Shown here piece by piece: positions 16,998 through 26,200 of a DNA stretch of 64,000 nt. A program made the translations under genes and the position numbers. Below the pieces are notes generated by a model. That model did no database searches and had not been told where the DNA came from. It saw only the letters and a list, made by a program, of their open reading frames with translations. Each line of letters starts with the position of its first letter. The first letter of the stretch is position 1. The DNA is taken from NCBI RefSeq assembly GCF_049801055.1, contig NZ_JBNAGF010000011.1:115631-179630 (forward strand). The letters are read 5' to 3'. The DNA comes from JBNAGF01 sp049801055. Lineage in GTDB: Bacteria > Pseudomonadota > Alphaproteobacteria > Rhodobacterales > Rhodobacteraceae.

Positions 16998-17013
16998 ACC
17001 ATCATTTGATGGT
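16998..17013. promoter_or_regulatory. 16-base inverted repeat between Crp/Fnr-type regulator and sulfatase genes
   Basis: ACCATCA-TT-TGATGGT: perfect 7-base arms around two bases, in the divergent region. Its half-site contains TGATGG, similar to but not the same as the Fnr half-site TTGAT. It is a good candidate operator for the adjacent regulator, by position. Confidence 0.45.
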
Positions 17014-17182
17014 GTAATTCGTCACCCCATGACGTATAACACAAGTGGCTGGTTTCAAATGAGTACTGGGGGTTCAATACCTTGTGAAAACAGCTACGTT
17101 GCCAAATGCGGAATCAATCATTCCGTGCATTACCAACAAAGAACCGGACGCTCTGTGCGCGACCGGATTTGGGAGAGAAAAC

Positions 17183-18772
17183 ATGTTTTCAACATGCAGA
17201 ACACCCAGCGTGATGGGCATAGCCCTGCGCCGGGTCGCGGCAGCATCTTTTGCCGTTGCGCTGGCCATTCCGGCCTGGGCGCAGTCTGAGAAACCGAACA
17301 TCCTGGTGATCTGGGGTGACGATGTGGGTCAGTCCAACATTTCGGCCTATACCATGGGTCTGATGGGATATCGCACCCCGAATATCGACCGTGTGGCCAA
17401 CGAAGGCATGATTTTCACTGATTATTATGGCGAACAATCCTGCACCGCCGGCCGGTCCTCCTACATCATGGGGCAGTCGGTTTTCCGGACCGGCCTGTCC
17501 AAAGTGGGGCTGCCGGGCGCCGAGCTTGGCATGCAGGAAGAAGATCCGACCATTGCGGGATTGCTGAAGGCCGAGGGTTACATGACCGGCCAGTTTGGCA
17601 AAAATCACCTTGGCGACAAGGATGAACACCTCCCCACAAACCACGGATTTGACGAATTTTTCGGCAATCTCTACCACTTGAACGCCGAAGAAGAACCGGA
17701 AAACGAGGATTATCCGAAAGACCCCGAATTCCGCGAGCGGTTCGGTCCGCGGGGGGTCATCAAGTCTTCTGCTGACGGATCCATCGAGGATACAGGGCCG
17801 CTGACCAAGAAGCGCATGGAAACCGTGGACGAGGAAACCGTCGCCGCGGCGGTCGACTTCATCAAGCGCGCCAACGAACAGGGCAAGCCATTCTATGTCT
17901 GGTGGAACGGCACCCGGATGCATTTCCGCACCCATGTGAAGGACGACATGCGCACGCAGGCCAACGAGATCGCCGGCAAGGTGGTGGACGAATACACCGC
18001 CGGGATGATCGAGCATGACCTGCATGTGGGCCAGTTGCTCGATCTGCTGGACGAGTTGGGCATCGCCGACAACACCATCGTGCACTATTCGACCGACAAC
18101 GGCCCACATTACAATACATGGCCGGATGCTGCCGCGACCCCCTTCTTTGGTGAAAAGAACACCAACTATGAAGGCGGCTGGCGGGTTCCGTCGATGGTGC
18201 GCTGGCCCGGCAAGATCGAACCCGGTTCGGTGTCCAACGAAATCATGCACCACATGGACTGGCTTCCGACCTATCTGGCGGCCGCTGGCAACGCGGATAT
18301 CAAGGAACAGTTGAAATCGGGTGGTGTTCAGGCGATCGGACGCGAATATAAGGTCCATCTGGACGGCTACAACTTCCTGCCGCATCTGACTGGTGAAACC
18401 GACAAGGGACCGCGCAACGAGATCTTCTATTTCTCGGATGACGGCGATCTGACCGCGCTGCGCTATCAGGACTGGAAGTTCCTGTTCATGGAGCAGAAGG
18501 AATACAAGACCCTTCGCGCATGGATCGAACCCTTCACGGTTCTTCGCCTCCCGCTGATCTTCAACCTGCGCCGGGACCCCTATGAGCGCGCTTACCAGAC
18601 GTCAAATACCTACTATGACTGGCTTCTGGACCGTGCCTATTTCCTAGTGCCCGCACAGGCTTACGTGAGCAACTTCCTGGAAACATTCCAGGAGTTCCCG
18701 CCGCGTCAGAAAGCCGCCAGCTTCAGCCTGGATCAGGTTATGGAGAAGATGTCGGCTCCAATCGGCGACTGA
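17183..18772 (+). CDS. Periplasmic arylsulfatase (sulfatase family S1)
   Basis: A 529-residue alkaline-phosphatase-fold sulfatase, exported by a signal peptide of about 34 residues ('RVAAASFAVALAIPAWAQ'). Catalytic features are visible: metal-binding 'IWGDD' with Asp46-Asp47 and the sulfatase signature C-T-A-G-R at residues 87-91, whose Cys is converted to formylglycine. 'DNGPHYNTW' and 'KNHLGD' supply further active-site residues. It has Ala, not Pro, at the third signature position. It would release sulfate from an organic sulfate ester in the periplasm; the substrate is unknown. The start at 17183 has GGGAGAG upstream. A HAD phosphatase gene follows. Confidence 0.92.
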   Translation: MFSTCRTPSVMGIALRRVAAASFAVALAIPAWAQSEKPNILVIWGDDVGQSNISAYTMGLMGYRTPNIDRVANEGMIFTDYYGEQSCTAGRSSYIMGQSVFRTGLSKVGLPGAELGMQEEDPTIAGLLKAEGYMTGQFGKNHLGDKDEHLPTNHGFDEFFGNLYHLNAEEEPENEDYPKDPEFRERFGPRGVIKSSADGSIEDTGPLTKKRMETVDEETVAAAVDFIKRANEQGKPFYVWWNGTRMHFRTHVKDDMRTQANEIAGKVVDEYTAGMIEHDLHVGQLLDLLDELGIADNTIVHYSTDNGPHYNTWPDAAATPFFGEKNTNYEGGWRVPSMVRWPGKIEPGSVSNEIMHHMDWLPTYLAAAGNADIKEQLKSGGVQAIGREYKVHLDGYNFLPHLTGETDKGPRNEIFYFSDDGDLTALRYQDWKFLFMEQKEYKTLRAWIEPFTVLRLPLIFNLRRDPYERAYQTSNTYYDWLLDRAYFLVPAQAYVSNFLETFQEFPPRQKAASFSLDQVMEKMSAPIGD

Positions 18773-18801
18773 TCCGGCAGGCCTCCATTCGAACCACTTT
18801 G

Positions 18802-18829
18802 CGGGCCGTCGGAACCAATCGGCGGCCCG
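18802..18829 (+). terminator. Hairpin between sulfatase and HAD phosphatase genes
   Basis: Perfect 7-base arms CGGGCCG / CGGCCCG with a 14-base loop, 29 bases after the sulfatase stop. The following sequence is only moderately T-rich, so it may be a weak terminator or a 3' protection hairpin. Confidence 0.4.
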
Positions 18830-18861
18830 AGTTCATTTTCAGACCATTCGTGAGAGTAAAG

Positions 18862-19833
18862 ATGTTTCGATTTTCGCTCGCCCTGCCCCTGACACTGATG
18901 GCCGGCGTCAGTTTAGCCGATCCGCTTCCCTCGTGGAATAACACCGATAGCAAGACGCGGATCATCGACTTCGTCGAAACCGTGACCGATCCCGCCTCAG
19001 ACAGTTATGTGACCCCCGGCGACCGCATCGCCACCTTTGACAACGACGGCACACTCTGGGGAGAACAGCCGCTCTATTTTCAATTGATCTTTGCCATCGA
19101 CGTGATTGGCGCGATGGCACAGGATGATCCGTCGATCCTCACATCCGACACCCTCAAAGCAGCGGCCAACCGCGACTACAAGGCGGTTCTGGACGGTGGC
19201 AAAGAGTCCATCCTCGAGGCGATGAAAGTCTCTCATTCTGGTATGAGCGTCGACGAGTTTCAGGCCCGTGTCGCGGAATGGCTTGCAACCGCGACCCATC
19301 CCGATACCGGCCTGCGATACGACCAGATGACCTATCAGCCGATGGTGGAATTGCTGCGCTACCTGCGCGACGAAGGCTTCAAAACCTATATCGTGTCCGG
19401 GGGCGGCATCCATTTCATGCGGGTCTTTGCCGAAGAGGCCTATGGCATTCCGCCCGAACAGGTCATCGGCACCTATACCGCGACCGAGTATCGGACCGGG
19501 GATGACGGCCCGCAGATCGTAAAGGCCCCCGCCATCGGCTTTGTCGACGACAAGGAGGGCAAGCCGATCAATATCGACAGGATCATTGGCAAACGCCCGG
19601 TCATCGCAGGCGGCAATTCCGACGGCGATTTTGCAATGATCGAATGGTCGACTGCGGGCGAAGGGCCGCGGCTGGGCCTGATCGTGCATCATACTGACGC
19701 CGCGCGGGAATATTCCTATGACCGCGACAGCCATATTGGCCAGCTTGTCGACGGCCTCGACAAGGGCCCCGGAATGGGATGGCTCATCGTGGACATGGCG
19801 CAAGACTGGGATAGGATCTATACCGGACGCTGA
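18862..19833 (+). CDS. Exported HAD-superfamily phosphatase
   Basis: A 323-residue HAD hydrolase with a signal peptide (residues 1-19, 'MFRFSLALPLTLMAGVSLA'). The HAD motifs are present: motif I 'TFDNDGTLWGE' (Asp60, Asp62), motif II 'YIVSGGGIHFM', a Lys in 'IVKAPAIGFVDDKEG' and motif IV 'GGNSDGDFAMIEW'. It resembles phosphoserine-phosphatase-like HAD proteins but is periplasmic, so it probably removes phosphate from an external compound. It lies downstream of the sulfatase and upstream of cardiolipin synthase; a joint role in using sulfate and phosphate esters is inference. Confidence 0.85.
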   Translation: MFRFSLALPLTLMAGVSLADPLPSWNNTDSKTRIIDFVETVTDPASDSYVTPGDRIATFDNDGTLWGEQPLYFQLIFAIDVIGAMAQDDPSILTSDTLKAAANRDYKAVLDGGKESILEAMKVSHSGMSVDEFQARVAEWLATATHPDTGLRYDQMTYQPMVELLRYLRDEGFKTYIVSGGGIHFMRVFAEEAYGIPPEQVIGTYTATEYRTGDDGPQIVKAPAIGFVDDKEGKPINIDRIIGKRPVIAGGNSDGDFAMIEWSTAGEGPRLGLIVHHTDAAREYSYDRDSHIGQLVDGLDKGPGMGWLIVDMAQDWDRIYTGR

Positions 19834-19884
19834 GGCCCCGGTCACGGCCACGATCTGCACGGATATCGGCACGGAGAAAGAGCA

Positions 19885-21303
19885 GTGTATTTCTGGGTTG
19901 TTCTCAGCACGGTTTTTGTCGTCTTTCTCTACCTTACTGCAACTTTCTTCGCGGTGCGGGCCGCCCAAACGGCGCGCACCTCGCAGGGGGCCGTGGGCTG
20001 GGTGGTTTTTCTGATCGCGACACCGTTTCTGGCCGTTCCGCTCTACCTGTTTCTCGGGCATCACCGGTTTCACGGCTATCGCATCGCCCGGCGGGATTCC
20101 GAACAGGTGGTCGAGAGCCTCCGCAATTTTGCAACCGCCCATGCGCCGGATCCCAAACTGCTGCAGATGAACATCGCGCCGTTCGAAGCCATCGCCAATA
20201 TGCCGGCGGCGCATGGCAACGGGGCTGATCTTCTGATCGACGGAGAGCAGACATTTCAGGCGATCCTCGCGGCCATTGACGAAGCCGAAGAATACATCCT
20301 GTTCCAGTTCTACATTGTTCGCGATGACGCACTTGGCCAGGCAGTTCAGGACCGATTGATCGCGGCATCGCTCCGAGGGGTGATCGTGCGGTTCATCACC
20401 GATGCCGTCGGCAGCTACCATTTACCCAACAGCTATTACGAGGAGATGGCCGAGGCCGGTATTCACATCGCCAACCTGTCTCAAAGGCACGGCCCCCGAC
20501 ACCGGTTCCAGCTGAATTACCGCAACCATCGCAAGACACTGATCGTGGACGGACGCCTTGGGTTTATTGGCGGACACAATGTGGGCGTGGAATATCTCGG
20601 ACAGGATGCAAGATACGGACACTGGCGCGACACCCACATCCGCATGCGCGGACCGGTGGTTCAGCAGTTGCAGCTGATTTTTGTCGAAGACTGGCACTGG
20701 GCGACCGGCGACGAACTGATCAGCGAACTGACCTGGGTGGTCACCCCGGACGAGGCCGGAATGGACGCCCTGATCGTGGCAACCGGCCCGGGAGACCGCA
20801 CCGAAACCGGCTCGATGATGTTCTTTTCGGCCATTCAGGCCGCTCAGGAACGGATTTGGATCGCGTCCCCCTATTTTGTCCCCGATCTCGACATTCTGAG
20901 CGCGTTAAAAAACGCGGCCATGCGTGGCGTTGATGTGCGTATCCTGGTGCCGGACGTGATCGATCATCGCATCACGTGGCTGGCAGCCTTTGCCTATTTC
21001 GACGAAATCTGCGCCGAGGGGGTCAAGGTTTATCGCTACACCGATGGCTTCATGCATCAGAAAGTGTTCGTCGTCGATGACTGCCTTGCCGCCATCGGCA
21101 CCACCAATCTGGACAATCGGTCGTTCCGGCTGAATTTCGAGGCGATGGCGCTGTTCTTCGACCCGCGCGCGGCGGCGCGGGTTGACGAGATGCTGCGCGA
21201 GGACTTTCGCAACAGCTATCTGTTGACCAAGACCCTTGCCCTGCAGCCCGCGCATATCCGGTTCGGCTCACCGATTGCGCGGCTGTTTTCTCCGGTACTC
21301 TAA
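19885..21303 (+). CDS. cls: Cardiolipin synthase (phospholipase D family)
   Basis: A 472-residue inner-membrane enzyme that joins two phosphatidylglycerols into cardiolipin and glycerol. Two N-terminal membrane segments (residues 1-22 and 33-52) are followed by two HxK(x)4D motifs: 'NHRKTLIVDGRLGFIGGHNVG' near residue 214 and 'MHQKVFVVDDCLAAIGTTNLDNRSF' near 390, quoted here by their cores HRKTLIVD and HQKVFVVD. The start is a GTG with GGAG upstream. Its last 36 bases overlap the convergent ion-channel gene. Confidence 0.93.
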   Translation: MYFWVVLSTVFVVFLYLTATFFAVRAAQTARTSQGAVGWVVFLIATPFLAVPLYLFLGHHRFHGYRIARRDSEQVVESLRNFATAHAPDPKLLQMNIAPFEAIANMPAAHGNGADLLIDGEQTFQAILAAIDEAEEYILFQFYIVRDDALGQAVQDRLIAASLRGVIVRFITDAVGSYHLPNSYYEEMAEAGIHIANLSQRHGPRHRFQLNYRNHRKTLIVDGRLGFIGGHNVGVEYLGQDARYGHWRDTHIRMRGPVVQQLQLIFVEDWHWATGDELISELTWVVTPDEAGMDALIVATGPGDRTETGSMMFFSAIQAAQERIWIASPYFVPDLDILSALKNAAMRGVDVRILVPDVIDHRITWLAAFAYFDEICAEGVKVYRYTDGFMHQKVFVVDDCLAAIGTTNLDNRSFRLNFEAMALFFDPRAAARVDEMLREDFRNSYLLTKTLALQPAHIRFGSPIARLFSPVL

Positions 21304-21732
21304 CACCTCGTCATCCTTGAGAATCCGGCTCATCAGGGCCACCAGATATGCAGTGGACAGGCCAAAGGCCAACAGCCCCGCGACCGAGGCAAAGGTGCCA
21401 AAAATGCGGATATGCTCTCCAACGACAATATCGCCATATCCCAGCGTGGTATACGTCACCATCGAGAAGTAGAGCGAGGTGTTCCAATCCGTCAGCACGT
21501 CAAAATGGATAAAGGCAGCGGCCCAGATCCAGACCTGAATCGTATGGGTCAGAACCACGAACCCCATCGCAACCAGCATCGGAACTCCGTGCCGCAACGA
21601 CGCATGAAGCGTCTGCCAGCGCACTGTTCGTCGCCGCAGGTAAAGGGTGCAGATCACCAAAAGTAGAACTTCGAGCACAAGGCAAACGGCCATGAACAGG
21701 CTTCCCCAAAGGATTTGTTGCAACAGGTTCAT
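21268..21732 (-). CDS. Two-TM potassium channel family protein
   Basis: A 154-residue membrane protein with the K+ selectivity filter 'TTLGYGD' near residues 96-102, flanked by pore helix 'TSLYFSMVTY' and an inner helix 'IFGTFASVAGLLAFGLSTAYLVALM'. Two further hydrophobic segments precede the pore (residues 5-28 and 45-70), so it is a minimal channel of the Ion_trans_2 type without a cytoplasmic RCK domain. The start at 21732 begins 'MNLLQQIL'; a longer reading to 21813 adds a basic, unlikely N-terminus. It converges with cls and overlaps it by 36 bases. Confidence 0.82.
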   Translation of the reverse strand: MNLLQQILWGSLFMAVCLVLEVLLLVICTLYLRRRTVRWQTLHASLRHGVPMLVAMGFVVLTHTIQVWIWAAAFIHFDVLTDWNTSLYFSMVTYTTLGYGDIVVGEHIRIFGTFASVAGLLAFGLSTAYLVALMSRILKDDEVLEYRRKQPRNR

Positions 21733-21911
21733 GAACGCTTTCCCAGACCTCATTCTGATCACATGCACTGGCACGCGCCGGCCGTGCATTACACTCCGTG
21801 ACGCGCAGCGCAAGCGCGCTGATTACATTCAGACACTGGACAGCGGCAGCGCAAGAGCCAATTGATATGATATGACCTTTTCGGCCCGACCGGCCCTGCC
21901 AGAGACCCCTT

Positions 21912-22565
21912 ATGCTGCTCGACATTTCGCATCTGCAAAAGACCTATCCCGGCTCGCGGGCCCGGCCGATCCTGCGGGACGTCAATTTGCAGCTCGATCG
22001 CGGAGAAACCCTTGCACTGACCGGCGAAAGCGGTAGCGGGAAGAGCACGCTGTTGCACCTCGCTGGCGCGCTGGACACGTTCGAAGCCGGAGAGATTTTG
22101 CTGGCCGGTCAGGCCTTGTCCAATTTGGGCGATTCCCGGCGGGCCGCCCTGCGCCGCGACGTGGTGGCGCTGGTGTTCCAGCAATTCAACCTGATCCCGT
22201 CGCTGACCGTGGCGCAAAATCTTGCCTTTCATGCCCGGCTGGGAGACCGACTCGATCCCCACTGGATATCGAAACTGACACAGCGACTGGGCCTGTCCGA
22301 GTTGACCGAACGCTATCCCGAACAACTGTCAGGTGGTCAACAGCAGCGGGTTGCAATTGGCCGGGCGCTTGCCCTGCGACCGCAACTGTTGCTTGCAGAT
22401 GAACCGACGGGGAATCTGGATGAAACAGCAAGTGCTGCCGTGCTTGAGCTGATGCTGGATCTGGTCGCCGAAACCGGGACCGCACTATTTCTGGTTACCC
22501 ACTCGGAGACAATTGCCGGTCGGCTGTCGCGTCGGGTGCGTCTCGAAGGTGGGCAGATTACATGA
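21912..22565 (+). CDS. ABC transporter ATP-binding protein (LolD/MacB/AttE type)
   Basis: A 217-residue ATPase with Walker A 'GESGSGKST' near residues 38-46, Q-loop 'LVFQQFN', signature 'LSGGQQQRVAIGRAL' near 140 and Walker B 'LLLADEPTGNLDE'. It is of the LolD/MacB class that works with FtsX-type permeases to drive release or export of envelope molecules. It is the first gene of a three-gene operon: its stop overlaps the permease start by four bases. The gene is divergent from the K+ channel gene. Confidence 0.92.
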   Translation: MLLDISHLQKTYPGSRARPILRDVNLQLDRGETLALTGESGSGKSTLLHLAGALDTFEAGEILLAGQALSNLGDSRRAALRRDVVALVFQQFNLIPSLTVAQNLAFHARLGDRLDPHWISKLTQRLGLSELTERYPEQLSGGQQQRVAIGRALALRPQLLLADEPTGNLDETASAAVLELMLDLVAETGTALFLVTHSETIAGRLSRRVRLEGGQIT

Positions 22566-24973
22566 CCGGGGCCGCGATGCTGGCATTGCTGTCTCATTGG
22601 CGCCGCCATCCCATCCAGCTTCTGACGCTGCTTGCCGGGTTGGCTCTGGCAACCGGTCTTTGGTCGGCGGTTCAGGCGATAAACGGCGAGGCACGCGCTA
22701 GCTACGCGGCGGCTAGCGCGCAGCTCGGGTCTCGCGGCTTGGCCGAACTCCACGCGCCATCCGGCGCAATCCCGTTGTCCGATTATGTCGGGTTGCGCCG
22801 GTCAGGATGGCAGGTTTCACCGATTCTGGACGAGCGCCGGAGGATCAACAATGAACCGGTGCGAATACTGGGCGTGGACCTGCTCAGCCACCCGCCGCTG
22901 CCGGCACTGGCACAATCGGAGGACACCGGGATGGGGCCGCTGGAAACGCTCACAGATCCGGGCCGGATCTTCCTGCATCCAGATCTGGCGAGAAAACTCG
23001 ATGGGGTCCCGGACCTGCCCCCGATGCAAGTCACACGACAGGTGCCGCCGGGCACCCTCCTGACCGACATCGGCGTGGCCGAACGCTTGCTCGACATGCC
23101 GGGACGGATCAGCCGTATTCTTGTCCTGCCTGAACAACCTGCCGGATTGGAGCCGCTGGAAAGGCTGGCACCGGGGCTCATCATGCGGGCTTCACAAGGG
23201 TCCGATGATGCCGCCCGATTGACCGACAGTTTTCACCTCAATCTCACGGCCTTTGGCCTGCTGTCCTTTGCGGTTGGTCTGTTCATTGTGCACGGGACAG
23301 TGGGGCTGGTTTTCGAACAACGGCGCGGAACGATCCGGACGCTCCGGGCGCTAGGGCTTTCCCTTCGCAGGGTGGCGCTGTTGCTGACAGCAGAATTGCT
23401 GACGCTGGCTCTGCTTGCCGGAGCGCTCGGCCTGATGCTTGGTTTCCTTGTGGCCGCAGCCCTTTTGCCTGACGTGGCAGCCAGCCTCAGGGGCCTCTAC
23501 GGAGCCCCGGTCGAAGGTGGGTTGCACCTGCGGCCGGTCTGGTTGGCGAGTGGGCTTGCAATGGCATTGGCCGGCACGCTTCTGGCCAGTGCGCAGGCCA
23601 TGTGGCGACTGACCCGAATGCCGTTGCTGCAACCCTCTGCCAGTCCGGCCTGGACCGGCAAACGCACACGGGCGCATCTGGCGCAGGCCTGCCTTGCGGC
23701 GGCGCTCATCGGGATTGGCCTTTCCATCCAGCAAATGGTCGGAGGGCTTCTGGCAGGTTTCGCCCTGCTGGCCGGGGTGATGCTGGGTGCGGCACTGCTG
23801 CTGCCTCCGTTCCTTTTCGTGCTGCTGGGCGTCGGCCAGAGAACGGCACGCGGCGTGATTGCAGAATGGCTTTGGGCCGATACCCGGGCGCAGCTGCCCG
23901 GGCTGTCGCTTGCCTTGATGGCCCTGTTGCTGGCGCTTGCGACCAATATCGGGGTCGGCACGATGGTTTCGAGCTTTCGTCTGACCTTCACCGGCTGGCT
24001 GGATCAGCGGCTTGTCGCAGAGCTGTATGTGACAGCCCGCGATGACCGCGAAGGCGCCCAAATTGCGCAATGGCTGTCAGAACAGGGCGCAACGGCCCTG
24101 CCGAACAGCGCCGTCGAGATAAGCCATCAGGATCGGCCACTCTTTGTCCATGGGATTGTCGATCATTCCACTTATCGCGAACACTGGCCGCTGATCGCGG
24201 ACTCGACGGATGTCTGGGACAGGCTGGCTGCGGGTCAGGCCATTCTGATCAACGAACAGCTTGCGCGGCACGCGGATCTTTGGCCCGGCTCCGAGATCAC
24301 GATCATGCCCGGCTGGACGTTGCCGGTTGCCGGGGTCTATTCCGACTATGGCAATCCGACGGGACAGGCGATCGTCGCCTTTGACGCCCTGATCGAACAT
24401 GTGCCACAGCTGCCTACGCGACGCTATGCAATCCGCATCGATCCCGCGCACGTGGCCGAGCTTGGTGCCCGGCTTCTGGATACCTTCGACCTGCCCGGTT
24501 CGGCGCTTGTCGATCAGGCCGCGGTCAAGGCGGAGTCCATGCGGATCTTCGACAAAACCTTTGTGATAACCGGCGCGCTGAACGTGCTGACCCTAGGTGT
24601 TGCGGCCTTTGCCATTCTAACCAGTCTGCTGACGCTCTGGACGATGCGCCTGCCGCAACTCGCGCCTGTGTGGGCACTCGGCTCCACCCAGCGGCAACTG
24701 GCCTGGCTCGAGATCTGCCGGGCGCTGCTTCTGTCGGCGCTGACAGCGCTGCTGGCCCTGCCACTTGGTCTGGTTCTGGCCTGGGTGTTGCTGGCGGTCA
24801 TCAATGTCGAGGCCTTTGGCTGGCGCCTTCCGATGCATCAGTTTCCGCTGGATTGGCTGCGACTATTTCTGTTGGCGCTCGCCGCAGGTGCCCTTGCCGC
24901 CGCCCTGCCCGCCCTACGTTTGCACAAGATGCCGCCGGCGCAACTTCTCAAGGTGTTTTCAAGCGATGGTTAA
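22562..24973 (+). CDS. FtsX-like ABC permease, duplicated type
   Basis: An 803-residue permease. A membrane segment near residues 20-37, a large periplasmic domain (about 38-220), three segments around 225-350, further segments around 380-470, a second periplasmic domain (about 480-660), and three last segments (about 665-800) give the two-FtsX-domain layout. No transporter ATPase motifs are present. It would couple ATP use by the upstream ATPase to movement of a lipid or protein at the outer face of the inner membrane. Its size corresponds to a fusion of the two AttF/AttG-like permeases. It overlaps the following gene by eight bases. Confidence 0.88.
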   Translation: MTGAAMLALLSHWRRHPIQLLTLLAGLALATGLWSAVQAINGEARASYAAASAQLGSRGLAELHAPSGAIPLSDYVGLRRSGWQVSPILDERRRINNEPVRILGVDLLSHPPLPALAQSEDTGMGPLETLTDPGRIFLHPDLARKLDGVPDLPPMQVTRQVPPGTLLTDIGVAERLLDMPGRISRILVLPEQPAGLEPLERLAPGLIMRASQGSDDAARLTDSFHLNLTAFGLLSFAVGLFIVHGTVGLVFEQRRGTIRTLRALGLSLRRVALLLTAELLTLALLAGALGLMLGFLVAAALLPDVAASLRGLYGAPVEGGLHLRPVWLASGLAMALAGTLLASAQAMWRLTRMPLLQPSASPAWTGKRTRAHLAQACLAAALIGIGLSIQQMVGGLLAGFALLAGVMLGAALLLPPFLFVLLGVGQRTARGVIAEWLWADTRAQLPGLSLALMALLLALATNIGVGTMVSSFRLTFTGWLDQRLVAELYVTARDDREGAQIAQWLSEQGATALPNSAVEISHQDRPLFVHGIVDHSTYREHWPLIADSTDVWDRLAAGQAILINEQLARHADLWPGSEITIMPGWTLPVAGVYSDYGNPTGQAIVAFDALIEHVPQLPTRRYAIRIDPAHVAELGARLLDTFDLPGSALVDQAAVKAESMRIFDKTFVITGALNVLTLGVAAFAILTSLLTLWTMRLPQLAPVWALGSTQRQLAWLEICRALLLSALTALLALPLGLVLAWVLLAVINVEAFGWRLPMHQFPLDWLRLFLLALAAGALAAALPALRLHKMPPAQLLKVFSSDG

Positions 24974-26036
24974 ACTGGCATTCCTTTTCTGGCTTTTGAT
25001 TGCCGCGCCGGTTTGGGCACAGGGCTATGCCGGTCTGGGAACCTCCGCCGAAGGCTTCGCCGTTCCGGAACGAGGCCGGACCTTGTCGTTTCCCGAAGAT
25101 CATGGGCCACATCCTGAATTCCGGATCGAATGGTGGTACCTGACCGCGACGCTGAAAGGTGAGTATGGCCGGGACTACGGCATTCAGTGGACATTGTTCA
25201 GGTCGGCGCTTGCACCGGAAGCGCCCGGTGCGCTGGCCAAGGGCTGGGCCAGCCCGCAGATCTGGATGGGTCATGCGGCGGTAACCACACCCAATTCCCA
25301 CCATTTCGCCGAAAGGCTGGCCCGTGGCGGCATCGGGCAGGCCGGGGTCACCGCAGCGCCCTTCAGCGCGTGGATCGACGACTGGCAGATGCGGGGATCT
25401 GATTTTTCGGCGTTGGACGTGTCTGCAAGGGGGACGGATTTTGCTTATGATCTGACCCTGAGCGCAGACACGCCGCTGGTCCTGCATGGTGACCGGGGGT
25501 ATTCGGTCAAATCTGCGGATGGGCAGGCATCGTACTACTACTCGCAGCCGGCCTACCGGGTGTCGGGAAAGCTCAAGGTGGATAACCGCGACATTGCGGT
25601 TACCGGCGCGGGCTGGCTCGATCGGGAATGGTCTTCGCAACCGCTGGCCGAGGACCAAAGCGGCTGGGACTGGTTTTCGCTCGGCTTTGACAGTGGCGAT
25701 CGCCTGATGGGCTTTCGCCTGCGGGGTGCGCGCGGTGACTTCACCTCGGGAACGTGGATCGGTGCTGATGGCACGGTGACATCGCTGGAACCGGGGGAAT
25801 TCCAGGCCGAACCACTGGCAACTGCCGAGGTTGAGGGACGGCAGATCCCGGTTAAGTGGCAGGTCTCCCTGCCCGGCCGTGGCGTAGATGCGACCGTGTC
25901 CGCCGCCAATGAAAACGCATGGATGGGAACGTCATTTTCTTACTGGGAAGGCCCGGTTCGGATTTCCGGCAGCCATACCGGCCGCGGCTATCTGGAAATG
26001 ACGGGATATGGCGAATCCAGCCCATCAGAGAATTAG
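24966..26036 (+). CDS. Exported lipocalin-like protein (AttH / CrtC carotenoid 1,2-hydratase family)
   Basis: A 356-residue protein with a signal peptide (residues 1-18, 'MVKLAFLFWLLIAAPVWA') and two lipocalin-like beta domains. Diagnostic pieces are 'FPEDHGPHPEFRIEWWYLTA' near residue 40, 'YYYSQPAYRVSGKL' and 'GWLDREWSSQPL', matching the AttH/CrtC family (PF07143/PF17186). Such proteins are thought to bind lipophilic compounds in the periplasm. The gene overlaps the permease gene, so the three products probably form one export or lipid-handling system like Agrobacterium AttE-FG-H. No carotenoid genes are near, so a hydratase role is unlikely. Confidence 0.85.
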   Translation: MVKLAFLFWLLIAAPVWAQGYAGLGTSAEGFAVPERGRTLSFPEDHGPHPEFRIEWWYLTATLKGEYGRDYGIQWTLFRSALAPEAPGALAKGWASPQIWMGHAAVTTPNSHHFAERLARGGIGQAGVTAAPFSAWIDDWQMRGSDFSALDVSARGTDFAYDLTLSADTPLVLHGDRGYSVKSADGQASYYYSQPAYRVSGKLKVDNRDIAVTGAGWLDREWSSQPLAEDQSGWDWFSLGFDSGDRLMGFRLRGARGDFTSGTWIGADGTVTSLEPGEFQAEPLATAEVEGRQIPVKWQVSLPGRGVDATVSAANENAWMGTSFSYWEGPVRISGSHTGRGYLEMTGYGESSPSEN

Positions 26037-26200
26037 CGCAGAGATAGCGCAAACACATTGACGTATGGGAATGTGAAGAACCCCCATTGCAACCCGGCAA
26101 AGGATTTGGATGATATGTCCCCATGAGGGCCAGTTCAACAGGCCCCCCCGCGCCCCATTCACATGGCCAGCGCGGACAATGATAAACTGGGAGACACTAC

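Noticed and set aside
16967..17182. Fnr box (TTGAT-N4-ATCAA) in the regulator/sulfatase region
   Set aside because: The nearest sequence, TTGAT followed by TAATT, matches only part of the consensus; the TGATGG palindrome is a better candidate site.
17189..18385. 398-codon minus-strand frame opposite the sulfatase
   Set aside because: Shadow; the sulfatase frame has the signature motif and signal peptide.
18997..20421. 474-codon minus-strand frame opposite HAD phosphatase and cls
   Set aside because: Crosses two real genes and their gap; composition is that of an antisense frame.
24966..26036. AttH-like protein as a carotenoid 1,2-hydratase
   Set aside because: No carotenoid or photosynthesis genes in the window and the operon partners are transport proteins, so the lipocalin/AttH reading fits better.
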